A stretch of 47,505 bases of DNA from Thermodesulfovibrionales bacterium (GCA_030682405.1 JAUXOF010000008.1:1-47505); one strand, 5' to 3'; shown: positions 26,512 through 34,037, numbered from the stretch's first letter. A program made the numbers and translations. Notes: generated from the letters alone by a model not told the origin.

Positions 26512-27843
26512 CTATATCCCAAGCCTCCGCGACTGAAGCGACCGGAACTTGCCGGCCTTATCAAGCGCATGTTTATATTCCATAAACCTTGCGGAATCGA
26601 TATAGCTTTTTCTGAACATTTCGCCGCTCATTCTAACATCTTTTGTCAGGTAGAGTCTGCCTCCGTACGCGAGCACTATTTCGTCCATCTCATCGAAGAA
26701 CTTAAACAAATTGCGGGTGACCGGGAAATCAAGCGCAAGGGTGTAGCCCTCCATCGGGAAGGAAAGAAGGTTTTCGTTTCCCCTCCCGAAAAGCTTCAAA
26801 ACCGCAAGGAATGCGCCCCTGCCGCTTGCGCCTATCTTATGGAGTATCCTTCTGCACCCCTCCCTGCCGGCTTCTTTCGGAAGTACGAACGGATACTGGG
26901 CAAAACCCCTTGAACCGTAAATCCTGTTCCAGTTGTGGATGCCGTCAAGGGGGAAGAAAAACTTATCGTAACCGACAAGGGACTCATGCGCCCTTGAATG
27001 CAAATTGTAATAAACGGCATTGAACCCCTTTGCGGTAAATGAGTTGAGCACAAGGCCGGGGAAATCAAACGGTATGTTAAGTTTATAACCGCCCTTAAGT
27101 GAAAGACCCCCCTGCGCCTCATCCCTTTCAGCATGCTCTCCAAGCATCAATATGCCCCTGCCTAACCGCCCTCCCCCTGCGAGGCAGTCAATCCATGCAA
27201 CCGAGTAGGAGGATTCCTTATGCCCCTCGAACAAGTCCATTATCTCATCGAGGTTCCCCGCCCTCAGGGTCTTCTGCTTGATAAAGGCGGTCTCGATTTT
27301 TTTCATCCTCAGGGTCGCATTTAAAATAAAACCCGTAAGCCCCATGCCTCCGCAGGTGGCCTTGAATAATTCATTGTTTTCTTTTTTCGAGCAGGCCGTG
27401 ACCTCACCGTTCGGAAGCATGACCTCAACGGATGCGAGGTGGTCGGAAAAGGAACCTTCCCTATGGTGGTTTTTGCCGTGTATGTCCGAGGCAATGGCGC
27501 CCCCTAAGGAAACGAACTTCGTGCCGGGCGCAACAGGCAAAAACCAGCCCTCAGACACAAAGACATCGAGCATCTCGGCAAGGCTCACCCCGGACTGGCA
27601 CTTAAGCAGTCCCTCCTTTTCATCGAAGGCCAGCATCCTGTCGAGCCTGCCTGTGGCTATGACATCGCTGTTTAGCGAGGAATCGCCGTAACTTCTTCCA
27701 AGCCCCCGCGGGATAAGGGAATCCAGTTTGAAAAGACACCCATTCAGGCTTCCCTGAGAATCCGGGGAATGCACCCTTGCCTCCGCCGCGGCATATCTGC
27801 CCCATCCCGAAATTCTCATCTGCCTGCCTGAGGGACAGTCCAT
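26512..27843 (-). CDS. dprE1: FAD-linked oxidoreductase, DprE1-like (decaprenylphospho-ribose 2-oxidase)
   Basis: DprE1 oxidises decaprenyl-phospho-ribose at C2 in the first half of the epimerisation to arabinose. The 443-residue protein has RMRISGWG-like start, FAD motif PRGLGRSYGDSS, the flavin-linking-region HGKNHHREGSFSDH, and the C-terminal block AVLKLFGRGNENLLSFP followed by LALDFP and GGRLYLTKDVR. The active-site lysine (LTKD, Lys418 in M. tuberculosis) is kept. The benzothiazinone-reactive Cys387 (NVCVDFP) is Ala here (TLALDFP). I start at the ATG at 27843, which overlaps the ubiA stop (TGATG). The longer start at 27879 would add 12 residues inside ubiA. Confidence 0.9.
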   Translation of the reverse strand: MDCPSGRQMRISGWGRYAAAEARVHSPDSQGSLNGCLFKLDSLIPRGLGRSYGDSSLNSDVIATGRLDRMLAFDEKEGLLKCQSGVSLAEMLDVFVSEGWFLPVAPGTKFVSLGGAIASDIHGKNHHREGSFSDHLASVEVMLPNGEVTACSKKENNELFKATCGGMGLTGFILNATLRMKKIETAFIKQKTLRAGNLDEIMDLFEGHKESSYSVAWIDCLAGGGRLGRGILMLGEHAERDEAQGGLSLKGGYKLNIPFDFPGLVLNSFTAKGFNAVYYNLHSRAHESLVGYDKFFFPLDGIHNWNRIYGSRGFAQYPFVLPKEAGREGCRRILHKIGASGRGAFLAVLKLFGRGNENLLSFPMEGYTLALDFPVTRNLFKFFDEMDEIVLAYGGRLYLTKDVRMSGEMFRKSYIDSARFMEYKHALDKAGKFRSLQSRRLGI

Positions 27844-28748
27844 CAAAAGTAAAGCAGCATCCCGAAGGTTAGCAGCCATCCTGAAATGGAGAGTTGCAGG
27901 AACCTGTCTCGGAGAAGGACTTTAGTCGGAGAGCCGCAGGCCTGCTCAAGAAAGGTTATCTGCATGTATCTCATAACCCCGAGAATCACAAAGAAGACCG
28001 TTATATAAAGCTTGTCGGTCCCTGCCTTGGCTATTATCTCCGGCGAGACCGTGTACATGATATAAGCCACTATGATGACAGAGGACAGGGTCACCAATGC
28101 GGCATTCAGCGTCTCAAGATTATACCCGTCAAGCACCGCCCTCGTCCTCTCCTTTGTCTGAAGATAAATAATAAGGTCGTCCCTCCTTTTTGCAAAGGCA
28201 AGGAAAAGGGCAAGAAGGAATGTCACAAGTATAATCCACATTGAAAGTTCAACGCCGGTGACGACAGAACCGACAAAAAGCCTGATGACAAAACAGGCGG
28301 CCACAACGAACACATCTATGATGGCTATATGCTTAAGCTTAAGCGTGTATAAGACATTCAGCACAAGATAAGACACGAACAGGTAAAACGCATTTATGTT
28401 TAAGAGAAAGCTCATTGCAAGCCCTGAGACCGCCAGCGCCGCCATTAAAACAAGGGCCTCTTTCTGAGGCACCTTGCCTGAGGCCAGCGGGCGGTTTTTC
28501 TTCTCAGGATGCCTCCTGTCTTCTTCTATGTCGTGATAGTCGTTGAAGATATAAACCGAACTGGCAAAAAGCGAAAAGGCGATAAAGGCAAGCGCGGCAT
28601 TTAAGAGAGGCCCTGATTCGAATATGCGCCTTCCGAAGAACAAGGGCAGGATGATAAAAACATTTTTTACGTATTGGTGCGGACGCATAAGCAGGATATA
28701 ATCTTTTATTCGCCCGGTCATTTTTTGCTCAAGAAAAGGCCGTTTCAT
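27843..28748 (-). CDS. ubiA: UbiA-family prenyltransferase (polyprenyl-phosphate phosphoribosyltransferase-like)
   Basis: In mycobacteria this family member (Rv3806c) transfers 5-phosphoribose from PRPP to decaprenyl phosphate, starting arabinose donor synthesis. The 301-residue protein has eight to nine transmembrane helices, RPHQYVKNVFIILPLFFG near residue 18, the Mg-binding NDYHDIEEDRRHPEKKNRPLA (about residues 69-88), and a second acidic loop near FAKRRDD. The RPxQ-KN start and the NDxxD-HP-R-RP pattern are specific for the phosphoribosyltransferase branch rather than ubiquinone UbiA. The next genes are dprE1 and dprE2. The 5'-phosphatase step has no evident gene here. Confidence 0.88.
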   Translation of the reverse strand: MKRPFLEQKMTGRIKDYILLMRPHQYVKNVFIILPLFFGRRIFESGPLLNAALAFIAFSLFASSVYIFNDYHDIEEDRRHPEKKNRPLASGKVPQKEALVLMAALAVSGLAMSFLLNINAFYLFVSYLVLNVLYTLKLKHIAIIDVFVVAACFVIRLFVGSVVTGVELSMWIILVTFLLALFLAFAKRRDDLIIYLQTKERTRAVLDGYNLETLNAALVTLSSVIIVAYIMYTVSPEIIAKAGTDKLYITVFFVILGVMRYMQITFLEQACGSPTKVLLRDRFLQLSISGWLLTFGMLLYF

Positions 28749-28758
28749 TGCCCCTGCT

Positions 28759-29805
28759 TCAGTTTTTGGAAGGAGCGGCCTTCATCTGCCGGTCCACTTC
28801 CTCGTATGTAAGGCGTGAGACCTCGGCTATCGTGGCGATGAGCGCGGGGTAGTTCTTCCCTTTCGTCATAACGCAAAGCAGGTAAGGATAGTCCGGGTAA
28901 TAGACAATGCCGCAGTCGTGGAATTGTTTGCCGCCATCGGAGCCATGCTCGGCGAACTTGTGGGCAACAGGCACATCGGGAGGCACACCGGCGACGAGCC
29001 CGCCGATGAACTCGGTCCTTGAAAGTATCGAAAGCGCTAAGACGGAGGCATCCTTCGTAAGATACGAGGCATTAAACAGCACCCTCAAAAACGCGGCGCT
29101 GTCTACGATGTCCAAGGTGTATTCCCTTCCACTGATGTCTCCGGGCACCGGAAGGCCGAGGTCATTATATACCCTGCGTTTATACCCGATGGTGTCGTTT
29201 GAGTCCAGAAGCCATGTCGCATTGTTGTCTGAATAGACTACCATCCTATAGATAAGTTCCTTGACTGAATAAGACTGCCCTGACTGGAGATTTTCCGAAG
29301 GGGAGACATACTGATTGGCAGGCAGGCTGGTCTCAAACTTGATTTTTCTGTCAAGCACCGAGGGGTCAACCTCTGCCTGTTTCAAATAGGCCATCATTAT
29401 GGGAATCTTAAGAATGCTTCCGGGTACGAACTTCTCCCCTCCCTCTACATCAAGGAACTCCTCCCCTCCCTCTACATCAAAGAAAGGGCCGTTGTTAAGG
29501 TCGCGGAAATAAACCGCGATGCTTTCCGCCTTGCCCTCCTCTATTGTCTCTTCGACCTTATCTTCAATAATTTCCCTGAACTGGGAAAGCTCCCTGCGTA
29601 TGAAGGTCTCGCTGTTTTCGCACTCTAAAAGGGGGTTTATGAAACCGTACTGCCCTGTGTGCTGCTCAAGCATTGGCTTAGGTTCCGGGGCGTTTAAAAG
29701 CAGGTTTGTAAAAAACCCGGCTGTACCGCCCAAGACGAACAAAAACACCCCTAAAAGCCATTTAGGCCGTCGGCTGAGGAGTCTCCTCAAAGCGCCCTTT
29801 TCCAT
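28759..29805 (-). CDS. Beta-lactamase-fold serine hydrolase, membrane-anchored
   Basis: The 348-residue protein has a cytoplasmic start, one transmembrane segment (about residues 16-34) and a periplasmic class-A beta-lactamase-like domain. The active-site Ser-x-x-Lys is in VPGSILKIP (about residue 132), the SDN motif in YSDNNATW (about 194) and the third motif is AHKFAEHG in place of KTG. These forms belong to the PF13354-type serine hydrolases, often without lactamase activity. Just before SxxK a 9-residue unit (DVEGGE-x-F-x) is tandemly duplicated, from 27-bp DNA repeats at 29434-29480. It lies between aconitase and the arabinose-donor genes, with 10 bp to ubiA. Substrate is unknown. Confidence 0.85.
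   Translation of the reverse strand: MEKGALRRLLSRRPKWLLGVFLFVLGGTAGFFTNLLLNAPEPKPMLEQHTGQYGFINPLLECENSETFIRRELSQFREIIEDKVEETIEEGKAESIAVYFRDLNNGPFFDVEGGEEFLDVEGGEKFVPGSILKIPIMMAYLKQAEVDPSVLDRKIKFETSLPANQYVSPSENLQSGQSYSVKELIYRMVVYSDNNATWLLDSNDTIGYKRRVYNDLGLPVPGDISGREYTLDIVDSAAFLRVLFNASYLTKDASVLALSILSRTEFIGGLVAGVPPDVPVAHKFAEHGSDGGKQFHDCGIVYYPDYPYLLCVMTKGKNYPALIATIAEVSRLTYEEVDRQMKAAPSKN
29434..29480 (-). repeat. 27-bp tandem duplication in the serine hydrolase gene
   Basis: CTCCCCTCCCTCTACATCAA occurs at 29434-29453 and again at 29461-29480. The in-frame 27-bp period adds nine residues next to the catalytic SxxK motif, which suggests recent slippage. Confidence 0.85.
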
Positions 29806-31734
29806 TTAACTGGAATGCTTCTTGGTGTAAGGCAGAAGCCCTCCTTCGGATATGATTTCAGCCTCGCGTTCGTTGAAGTTGCCGGCGGCCTCGAATGTAA
29901 ACCCCTTGTTCAGATTCTCCACCAAAAAGACCCCGGACAGCCCTTCCCTTGCGCCCTTTATGAGGAGCCTGTCTCCTTGTTCCACTCTATCATAATCCTC
30001 AGGGTTCTTAAAAACAAGCGGTTGAACGCCGAAGTTTATGAGATTGGACCTGTGAATTCTCGCAAAAGACCTTGCTATGACCGCCTCAAGCCCCAGATAC
30101 ATGGGCGCCATGGCGGCATGCTCCCTCGAAGAGCCCTGGCCGTAATTGTCGCCTCCAACGATTATAAACCTTCCCGCGGCCTTTGCCCTCCTGCTGAAGT
30201 TGCCGTCAATGCCGCTGAATACATATTCGGAGATTGCAGGGATGTTAGACCGCAAAGGCAGTATCTGCGAGCCTGCGGGCATTATGTCGTCGGTCGTTAT
30301 ATTGTCGCCGAGCCTTAAAAGCACCTCGGCCTCTATGTCCCCTGATAGAGGGGCCTTAACAGGCGCCTCCTTTATGTTGGGGCCTTTTACAACTTCAACC
30401 CCTGACGTATCCGCCATAGGGGGGATAAGCATATTGTCGTTTATGAGATATTTTTCCGGCTCCTCAAGCTCCTCCACCTTGATATCAGAGGTCATCGGGT
30501 CTACAATCTCCCCCCTGAGGGCAAAGAGCGCCGAGACGAGCGGGTTTGCAAGATACACAAACGCATCCTTGCTGCCAGAGCGGCCCTTGAAATTCCTGTT
30601 ATAAGTCCTCACAGAGACATGGCCCGTGCCGGGCGTGCCGCCCATGCCTATGCACGGCCCGCAGGAGACCTCAAGCATCCTTGCGCCGGAGGCTGCCATG
30701 TCCGTGATATAGCCGTCCCTTGAGAGCGTCTCGTAGACCTGCTTGGAGCCTGGGTTTATAAGAAGGCCCACACCCTCTGCCACAGTCCTGCCCCTCAGCA
30801 CAGAGGCAACCTGCCTCATTATGTGATAAGAGGAGTTCGTGCAGCCCCCTATGCAGACCTGATTTACCACCTTGCCTGCAAGCTCCCGCGCAGGCGCTAC
30901 ATTATCAGGGCTGTGGGGCTGCGCAATCAGGGGTTCAAGCCCCAAGAGGTCTATGTCCATCACGCGGCCGTAGTCCGCATCCTCATCCGCGGAAAGCTCC
31001 ATCCAGTCCCCCTCCCTGCCCTGTGCCTTGAGGTAAAAGCGCGTCCTTTCGTCGCTCGGGAATATAGAGGTCGTGGCCCCGAGTTCTGCGCCCATGTTGG
31101 CGATGGTCGCCCTTTCGGTTACGCTGAGGTCTTTGACGCCGGGGCCGCCGTACTCGATTATATAGCCCGCCCCGCCTTTAACCGTAAGTCTTCTCAGAAG
31201 CTCAAGTATCACGTCCATTGCCGTAACCCACGGCCTCCTCAGCCTCCCGGTGAGCCTCACGAGCATCACCTCCGGCACATTAAGTTCAAACGGGGCGCCT
31301 GCCATCACAGTGGCCGCATCAAGGCCGCCCACGCCGATGCTCATCATGCCTATGCCCCCGCCTGTGGGGGTGTGGCTGTCCGTGCCGAGGGCAATCCTGC
31401 CCGGCGCGGAGAACCTCTCAAGGTGCACCTGATGGGAGATGCCGTTTCCCGGCCTTGAAAAATATGCGCCGAACTTCCGGGCGGCGCTTTCAAGGAAGGC
31501 ATGGTCGTCGGCGTTCATGAAATTAGACTGCATCATGTTGTGGTCAACATACGAGACGGCCAGCGGCACCCCCACCCTCTCAACGCCGATGGCCTCAAAC
31601 TGAAGCCATGCCATTGTGCCGGTTGCATCCTGCGTGTATACTTGGTCAACCCTCAGGCCCAAGGGGCTTCCGGCCTTCGCCTCGCCGTAAACCCTGTGCG
31701 CATCAAGAATCTTCCTTACGATGCCCTTACCCAC
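29806..31734 (-). CDS. Aconitate hydratase (short, single-subunit type)
   Basis: Aconitase isomerises citrate and isocitrate in the TCA cycle (or its reductive version) using a [4Fe-4S] cluster. The 642-residue protein is the short form common in Aquificota, Nitrospirota and Desulfobacterota. Cluster cysteines are in CIGGCTNSS (about residue 300) and SCGPCIGMGG (about 362). GTDSHTPTGGGIG near 119 and the swivel domain with GDNYGQGSSREHAA (about 540) are clear. The start is GTG at 31734 giving MGKGIVRKIL, as in relatives. It directly precedes the serine hydrolase gene with no gap, and the arabinose-donor genes follow. Confidence 0.95.
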   Translation of the reverse strand: MGKGIVRKILDAHRVYGEAKAGSPLGLRVDQVYTQDATGTMAWLQFEAIGVERVGVPLAVSYVDHNMMQSNFMNADDHAFLESAARKFGAYFSRPGNGISHQVHLERFSAPGRIALGTDSHTPTGGGIGMMSIGVGGLDAATVMAGAPFELNVPEVMLVRLTGRLRRPWVTAMDVILELLRRLTVKGGAGYIIEYGGPGVKDLSVTERATIANMGAELGATTSIFPSDERTRFYLKAQGREGDWMELSADEDADYGRVMDIDLLGLEPLIAQPHSPDNVAPARELAGKVVNQVCIGGCTNSSYHIMRQVASVLRGRTVAEGVGLLINPGSKQVYETLSRDGYITDMAASGARMLEVSCGPCIGMGGTPGTGHVSVRTYNRNFKGRSGSKDAFVYLANPLVSALFALRGEIVDPMTSDIKVEELEEPEKYLINDNMLIPPMADTSGVEVVKGPNIKEAPVKAPLSGDIEAEVLLRLGDNITTDDIMPAGSQILPLRSNIPAISEYVFSGIDGNFSRRAKAAGRFIIVGGDNYGQGSSREHAAMAPMYLGLEAVIARSFARIHRSNLINFGVQPLVFKNPEDYDRVEQGDRLLIKGAREGLSGVFLVENLNKGFTFEAAGNFNEREAEIISEGGLLPYTKKHSS

Positions 31735-32074
31735 CTGTACCCGCCTGAAACCTTCCTGAACGATTTTTTATCCGTAATCCCTAAATTTAACACATGCACC
31801 GGCATAAATCCACCCTCCCTGAGGCCGGTGTCAAGCCAAATCTCTTGACAGAAAAGAGGCGGCCGCTTAGTATAATGCAATCGGAGTCTTTCCTACTTCA
31901 ACAAAGGAAGGGACAATATCTGGACAGATGTGGCTCATAGTGTAAGTTATTATTGGTAATCAACTATGGGGAATGTAGAGCGTTTCCTGACTAATATACA
32001 AATTCCGATATATTATCGGGGCGGTTTCCGTCTAATAACTGGTTAGGCTTTGAACAGGAGGATGTAACTTTACA
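31735..32074. other. Intergenic boundary region: aconitase leader, repeat ends, promoter and leader of the ankyrin gene
   Basis: This 340-bp gap separates divergent genes. It holds CCCTCCCTGAGGCCGG (31813-31828), which recurs in direct orientation at 33967-33982, and CCGGTGTCAAGCCAA (31825-31839), the inverse of 245-259. A TTGACA (31845-31850) with TATAAT (31871-31876), 20 bp apart, points to the ankyrin gene. The 200-nt leader contains two inverted repeats: CATAGT...ACTATG (31936-31968) and CCGATA-TAT-TATCGG (32005-32019). I see no convincing protein-coding frame in it. Confidence 0.6.
31845..31876 (+). promoter_or_regulatory. Promoter-like boxes at the left edge of the accessory block
   Basis: Both boxes are perfect (TTGACA 31845-31850, TATAAT 31871-31876), but the 20-bp spacing is longer than the usual 16-18 bp. 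It may therefore be weak or need an activator. It would give a ~200-nt leader before the ankyrin gene. Confidence 0.4.
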
Positions 32075-33037
32075 ATGAACGAGACGGAATTGATCAAGGC
32101 AAGTAGAATAGGAGATGCTGATCGAGTCCAACAGCTTTTAGCTTCAGGAGCAAATGTGGAAGACCGAGATGAGCATGGCCATACCTCTCTTCATATTGCA
32201 GCGGATGCGGGCAATATAGAAGTTGTTAAACTGCTTGTCGCTCACGGTGCCCAAATTAATGCTCCTACGATTCTCTATGGGACAGCAATTAACTATACGC
32301 CGGTGTCGGCCGCCACATCCCGTGGCCATCTTGAAGTTACCAAGCACCTCTCTGAGAACGGGGCGATACTGTATGAGCGTGATGGGTACATGGGATTCTT
32401 TTCTGTAATGTTAGGCGCGGCAGCGAGTGGAAATCTCGATATAGTTAAGTATCTTCACGAGGAAAAGAAACTACCTGTTAATGAGGCGGATGGTATGGGC
32501 GTGACCCCTTTGAATATGGCGATTGAAAAGGCACATGAGCACATTGTTGCTTACCTATTTGAACACGGAGCGGATCCCAACAAGAAAATCGGCAGCATGT
32601 CATCGGCGCGCGAATACGTGCGAGAACGTTTGGTGTCGAATAAAACCACAGAAACAGCCAAGACAAACCTGCGAGTGGACCGGAAGGAAAAGCCGCCAAT
32701 GGCGGTACCCGCGGTCGATGATCTTGGGCCACGAAAAGAGCAAAGGGGGAGATTACCTATGAGTTGGCTAAGAAATTGGCTCGATATGCGCAAGGCGAGG
32801 TCGTTGGTAAAGAAGGACGAATGGGGCCGCGAAGCTGATTTCCTAATCGAGGATCACAGCAAAGAGTCCAAGAAATTGGTTCTCGATCACTTGACCACTT
32901 TGTTGCCTATATTGGAAGGCAGTCTTGCGAAAGTGCGTGAACTTCCAGAAGCGGACTTCGAGGCGGCTCGGGTCCGGGTCGAGTTTATTCGTAATCTAAT
33001 CCAATTCTGCGGCTTGAAAAAAGAACTGGGGCTATAA
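32075..33037 (+). CDS. Ankyrin-repeat protein with unknown C-terminal domain
   Basis: The 320-residue cytoplasmic protein has about five ankyrin repeats (residues 4-175), for example LLASGANVEDRDEHGHTSLH and AADAGNIEVVKLLVAHGA. A basic linker (about 180-225) and a helical C-terminal domain (about 228-320) follow, which I do not recognise. Ankyrin repeats bind other proteins, so the partner would define the role. Codon use (CGA, CGC, ATT, GTC) and tone differ from the ATA/AGG-rich neighbours, suggesting transfer. AGGAGG lies 13 bp before the ATG, farther than usual. It stands alone in a block bounded by short repeats and beside a toxin-antitoxin pair. Confidence 0.85.
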   Translation: MNETELIKASRIGDADRVQQLLASGANVEDRDEHGHTSLHIAADAGNIEVVKLLVAHGAQINAPTILYGTAINYTPVSAATSRGHLEVTKHLSENGAILYERDGYMGFFSVMLGAAASGNLDIVKYLHEEKKLPVNEADGMGVTPLNMAIEKAHEHIVAYLFEHGADPNKKIGSMSSAREYVRERLVSNKTTETAKTNLRVDRKEKPPMAVPAVDDLGPRKEQRGRLPMSWLRNWLDMRKARSLVKKDEWGREADFLIEDHSKESKKLVLDHLTTLLPILEGSLAKVRELPEADFEAARVRVEFIRNLIQFCGLKKELGL

Positions 33038-33168
33038 GCCCGAAGAAATTTCAGTCAAAGTTAGCTCTTCAATGTCAAGGTCAAGAAAAATCGTTTTAAA
33101 AATCAAAGCCTTAATCAATGACTCCACGCTTGCCACTCTACGAGCCTTCGGCCTGCTCATCGGTTATT

Positions 33169-33537
33169 TTACCTCAATGTAGCGGTTATCTGCTTCTGTA
33201 GATAGGCACCGAGTCTTTGAAGCAGCCTTTTAAGACGCTCGGAGGATATTTCTCCCAAAACCCCCTCCAACACGGCTGACTCCACGGTGGCGAGCTTTCC
33301 AAGCCGTATGAGTGAAGGGCATTTCAATCCAGAGGTGGAAAAATCCGGGTCACTGGCATTTATAACTTCATCCCAATCATCGACTTTATGCTGTAGCTGA
33401 GAGGTCAAGGCGCATATCAGCCAGTCGCCAAACGGTCCGGGCAAGGATGAAAGCAGAACAATGGGCCTGTATTTGCCTTTCTCAAGATCGGAACGGGGAA
33501 ATCTCACAAGGGACACAATCCCGGGCTTGAGATTCAT
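33169..33537 (-). CDS. MazF/PemK-like endoribonuclease toxin
   Basis: The 122-residue protein fits the MazF/PemK/CcdB-type toxin fold. It begins PGIVSLVRFPRSDLEKGKYR (residues 5-24), continues RPIVLLSS and has CPSLIRLGKL in the second half, where MazF-like proteins hold dimer and active-site strands. Such toxins cut mRNA at short motifs and are neutralised by their cognate antitoxin. Its ATG overlaps the antitoxin stop in an ATGA at 33534-33537, so translation is coupled. It is at the right end of the ankyrin/repeat accessory block. Confidence 0.85.
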   Translation of the reverse strand: MNLKPGIVSLVRFPRSDLEKGKYRPIVLLSSLPGPFGDWLICALTSQLQHKVDDWDEVINASDPDFSTSGLKCPSLIRLGKLATVESAVLEGVLGEISSERLKRLLQRLGAYLQKQITATLR

Positions 33538-33737
33538 TTTCCCTGTTTAAGGTCGGCTAAAGCGTATTCTGCTTCTTCAGGTTCATTCCAGAAATCAAAG
33601 GCCCCGGACTCAAGGGCAAACGTACTCCACTGCCCTGCTTTTTTCACTTCAAGGAACTGGATAAAATCATATACTTCCTCAAGTATGCCCTCCGGAAGCC
33701 CCTCTATCTCTTCCTTGATTTTCTCTTTGATAGACAT
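33534..33737 (-). CDS. DUF2281-like antitoxin of the MazF-type pair
   Basis: The 67-residue acidic protein begins MSIKEKIKEEIEGLPEGILE with the amphipathic helix typical of DUF2281 antitoxins, followed by EEVYDFIQFLEVKKAG. The acidic tail FWNEPEEAEYALADLKQGK probably wraps the toxin. I chose the ATG at 33737 because AGGAGGG lies 5 bp upstream. The frame stays open to 33767, but those extra codons include the likely promoter -10 box (TATAAT, 33764-33759). It is first in the operon, the usual order for such pairs. Confidence 0.85.
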   Translation of the reverse strand: MSIKEKIKEEIEGLPEGILEEVYDFIQFLEVKKAGQWSTFALESGAFDFWNEPEEAEYALADLKQGK

Positions 33738-33758
33738 TGCCAGCCCTCCTATTGCCTT

Positions 33759-33764
33759 ATTATA
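33759..33764 (-). promoter_or_regulatory. -10 box of the toxin-antitoxin operon
   Basis: On the minus strand TATAAT (33764-33759) precedes the antitoxin start by 21 bp, with AGGAGGG in between. I see no good -35 box at the right distance. The antitoxin probably binds here, as in other autoregulated pairs. Confidence 0.4.
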
Positions 33765-33779
33765 CATAAAAACGCCGCC

Positions 33780-33890
33780 TTATTTTATAGCGTCCTTTAA
33801 TGCCTTCCCCGCTGTAAACTTCGATGCTGACCGTAGTGTAGTGTAATCAAGGCGCACGGCTATCTCACCAAGCGTATAGCCGTACCCCCC
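33780..33890 (-). pseudogene. Remnant: transposase C-terminal helix joined to an HU-like C-terminal tail
   Basis: A minus-strand frame with no start, cut by a TGA just upstream (33893-33891), reads YGYTLGEIAVRLDYTTLRSA and then SKFTAGKALKDAIK to a TAA at 33782-33780. The first part resembles the C-terminal helix-turn-helix of REP-associated (RAYT-type) transposases. The second is nearly the C-terminus of HU-family DNA-binding proteins (usually K-F-x-P/A-G-K-x-L-K-D-A-V). It is too short to be a gene and looks like debris from two genes brought together at the edge of the accessory block. Confidence 0.55.
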
Positions 33891-33919
33891 TCATGCGTAA
33901 CTTTATCATAAAAAAGGAG

Positions 33920-33982
33920 GGCTTACGCTTATTAACCAAATAGGACATTATCGCTTTGGCGGGACGCCCTCCCTGAGGCCGG
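33920..33982 (+). repeat. Second copy of the IS-end-like repeat plus 16-bp block
   Basis: TATTAACCAAATAGGACATT (33930-33949) exactly matches 194-213, and the flanks TA(C/T)GC upstream and CTTTGG downstream also agree. CCCTCCCTGAGGCCGG (33967-33982) matches 31813-31828 directly, so this 16-mer flanks the ~2.1-kb accessory block on both sides. Confidence 0.6.
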
Positions 33983-33989
33983 CCCTAAG

Positions 33990-34018
33990 TTGATTTTATT
34001 TTCTGAAAGCAGTATTAT
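33990..34018 (+). promoter_or_regulatory. Promoter of clpC
   Basis: TTGATT (33990-33995) and TATTAT (34013-34018) are 17 bp apart. Transcription would start near 34025, leaving a 13-nt leader that includes AAGGAG before the ATG at 34038. Confidence 0.5.
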
Positions 34019-34037
34019 TTTATTAAGGAGTACTATA

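Noticed and set aside
32042-32074. Integron cassette start (GTTAGGC 27 bp before the ankyrin ATG)
   Set aside because: No matching RYYYAAC arm or imperfect palindrome for an attC site was found on either side, and no attC follows the gene. A single 7-mer is not enough.
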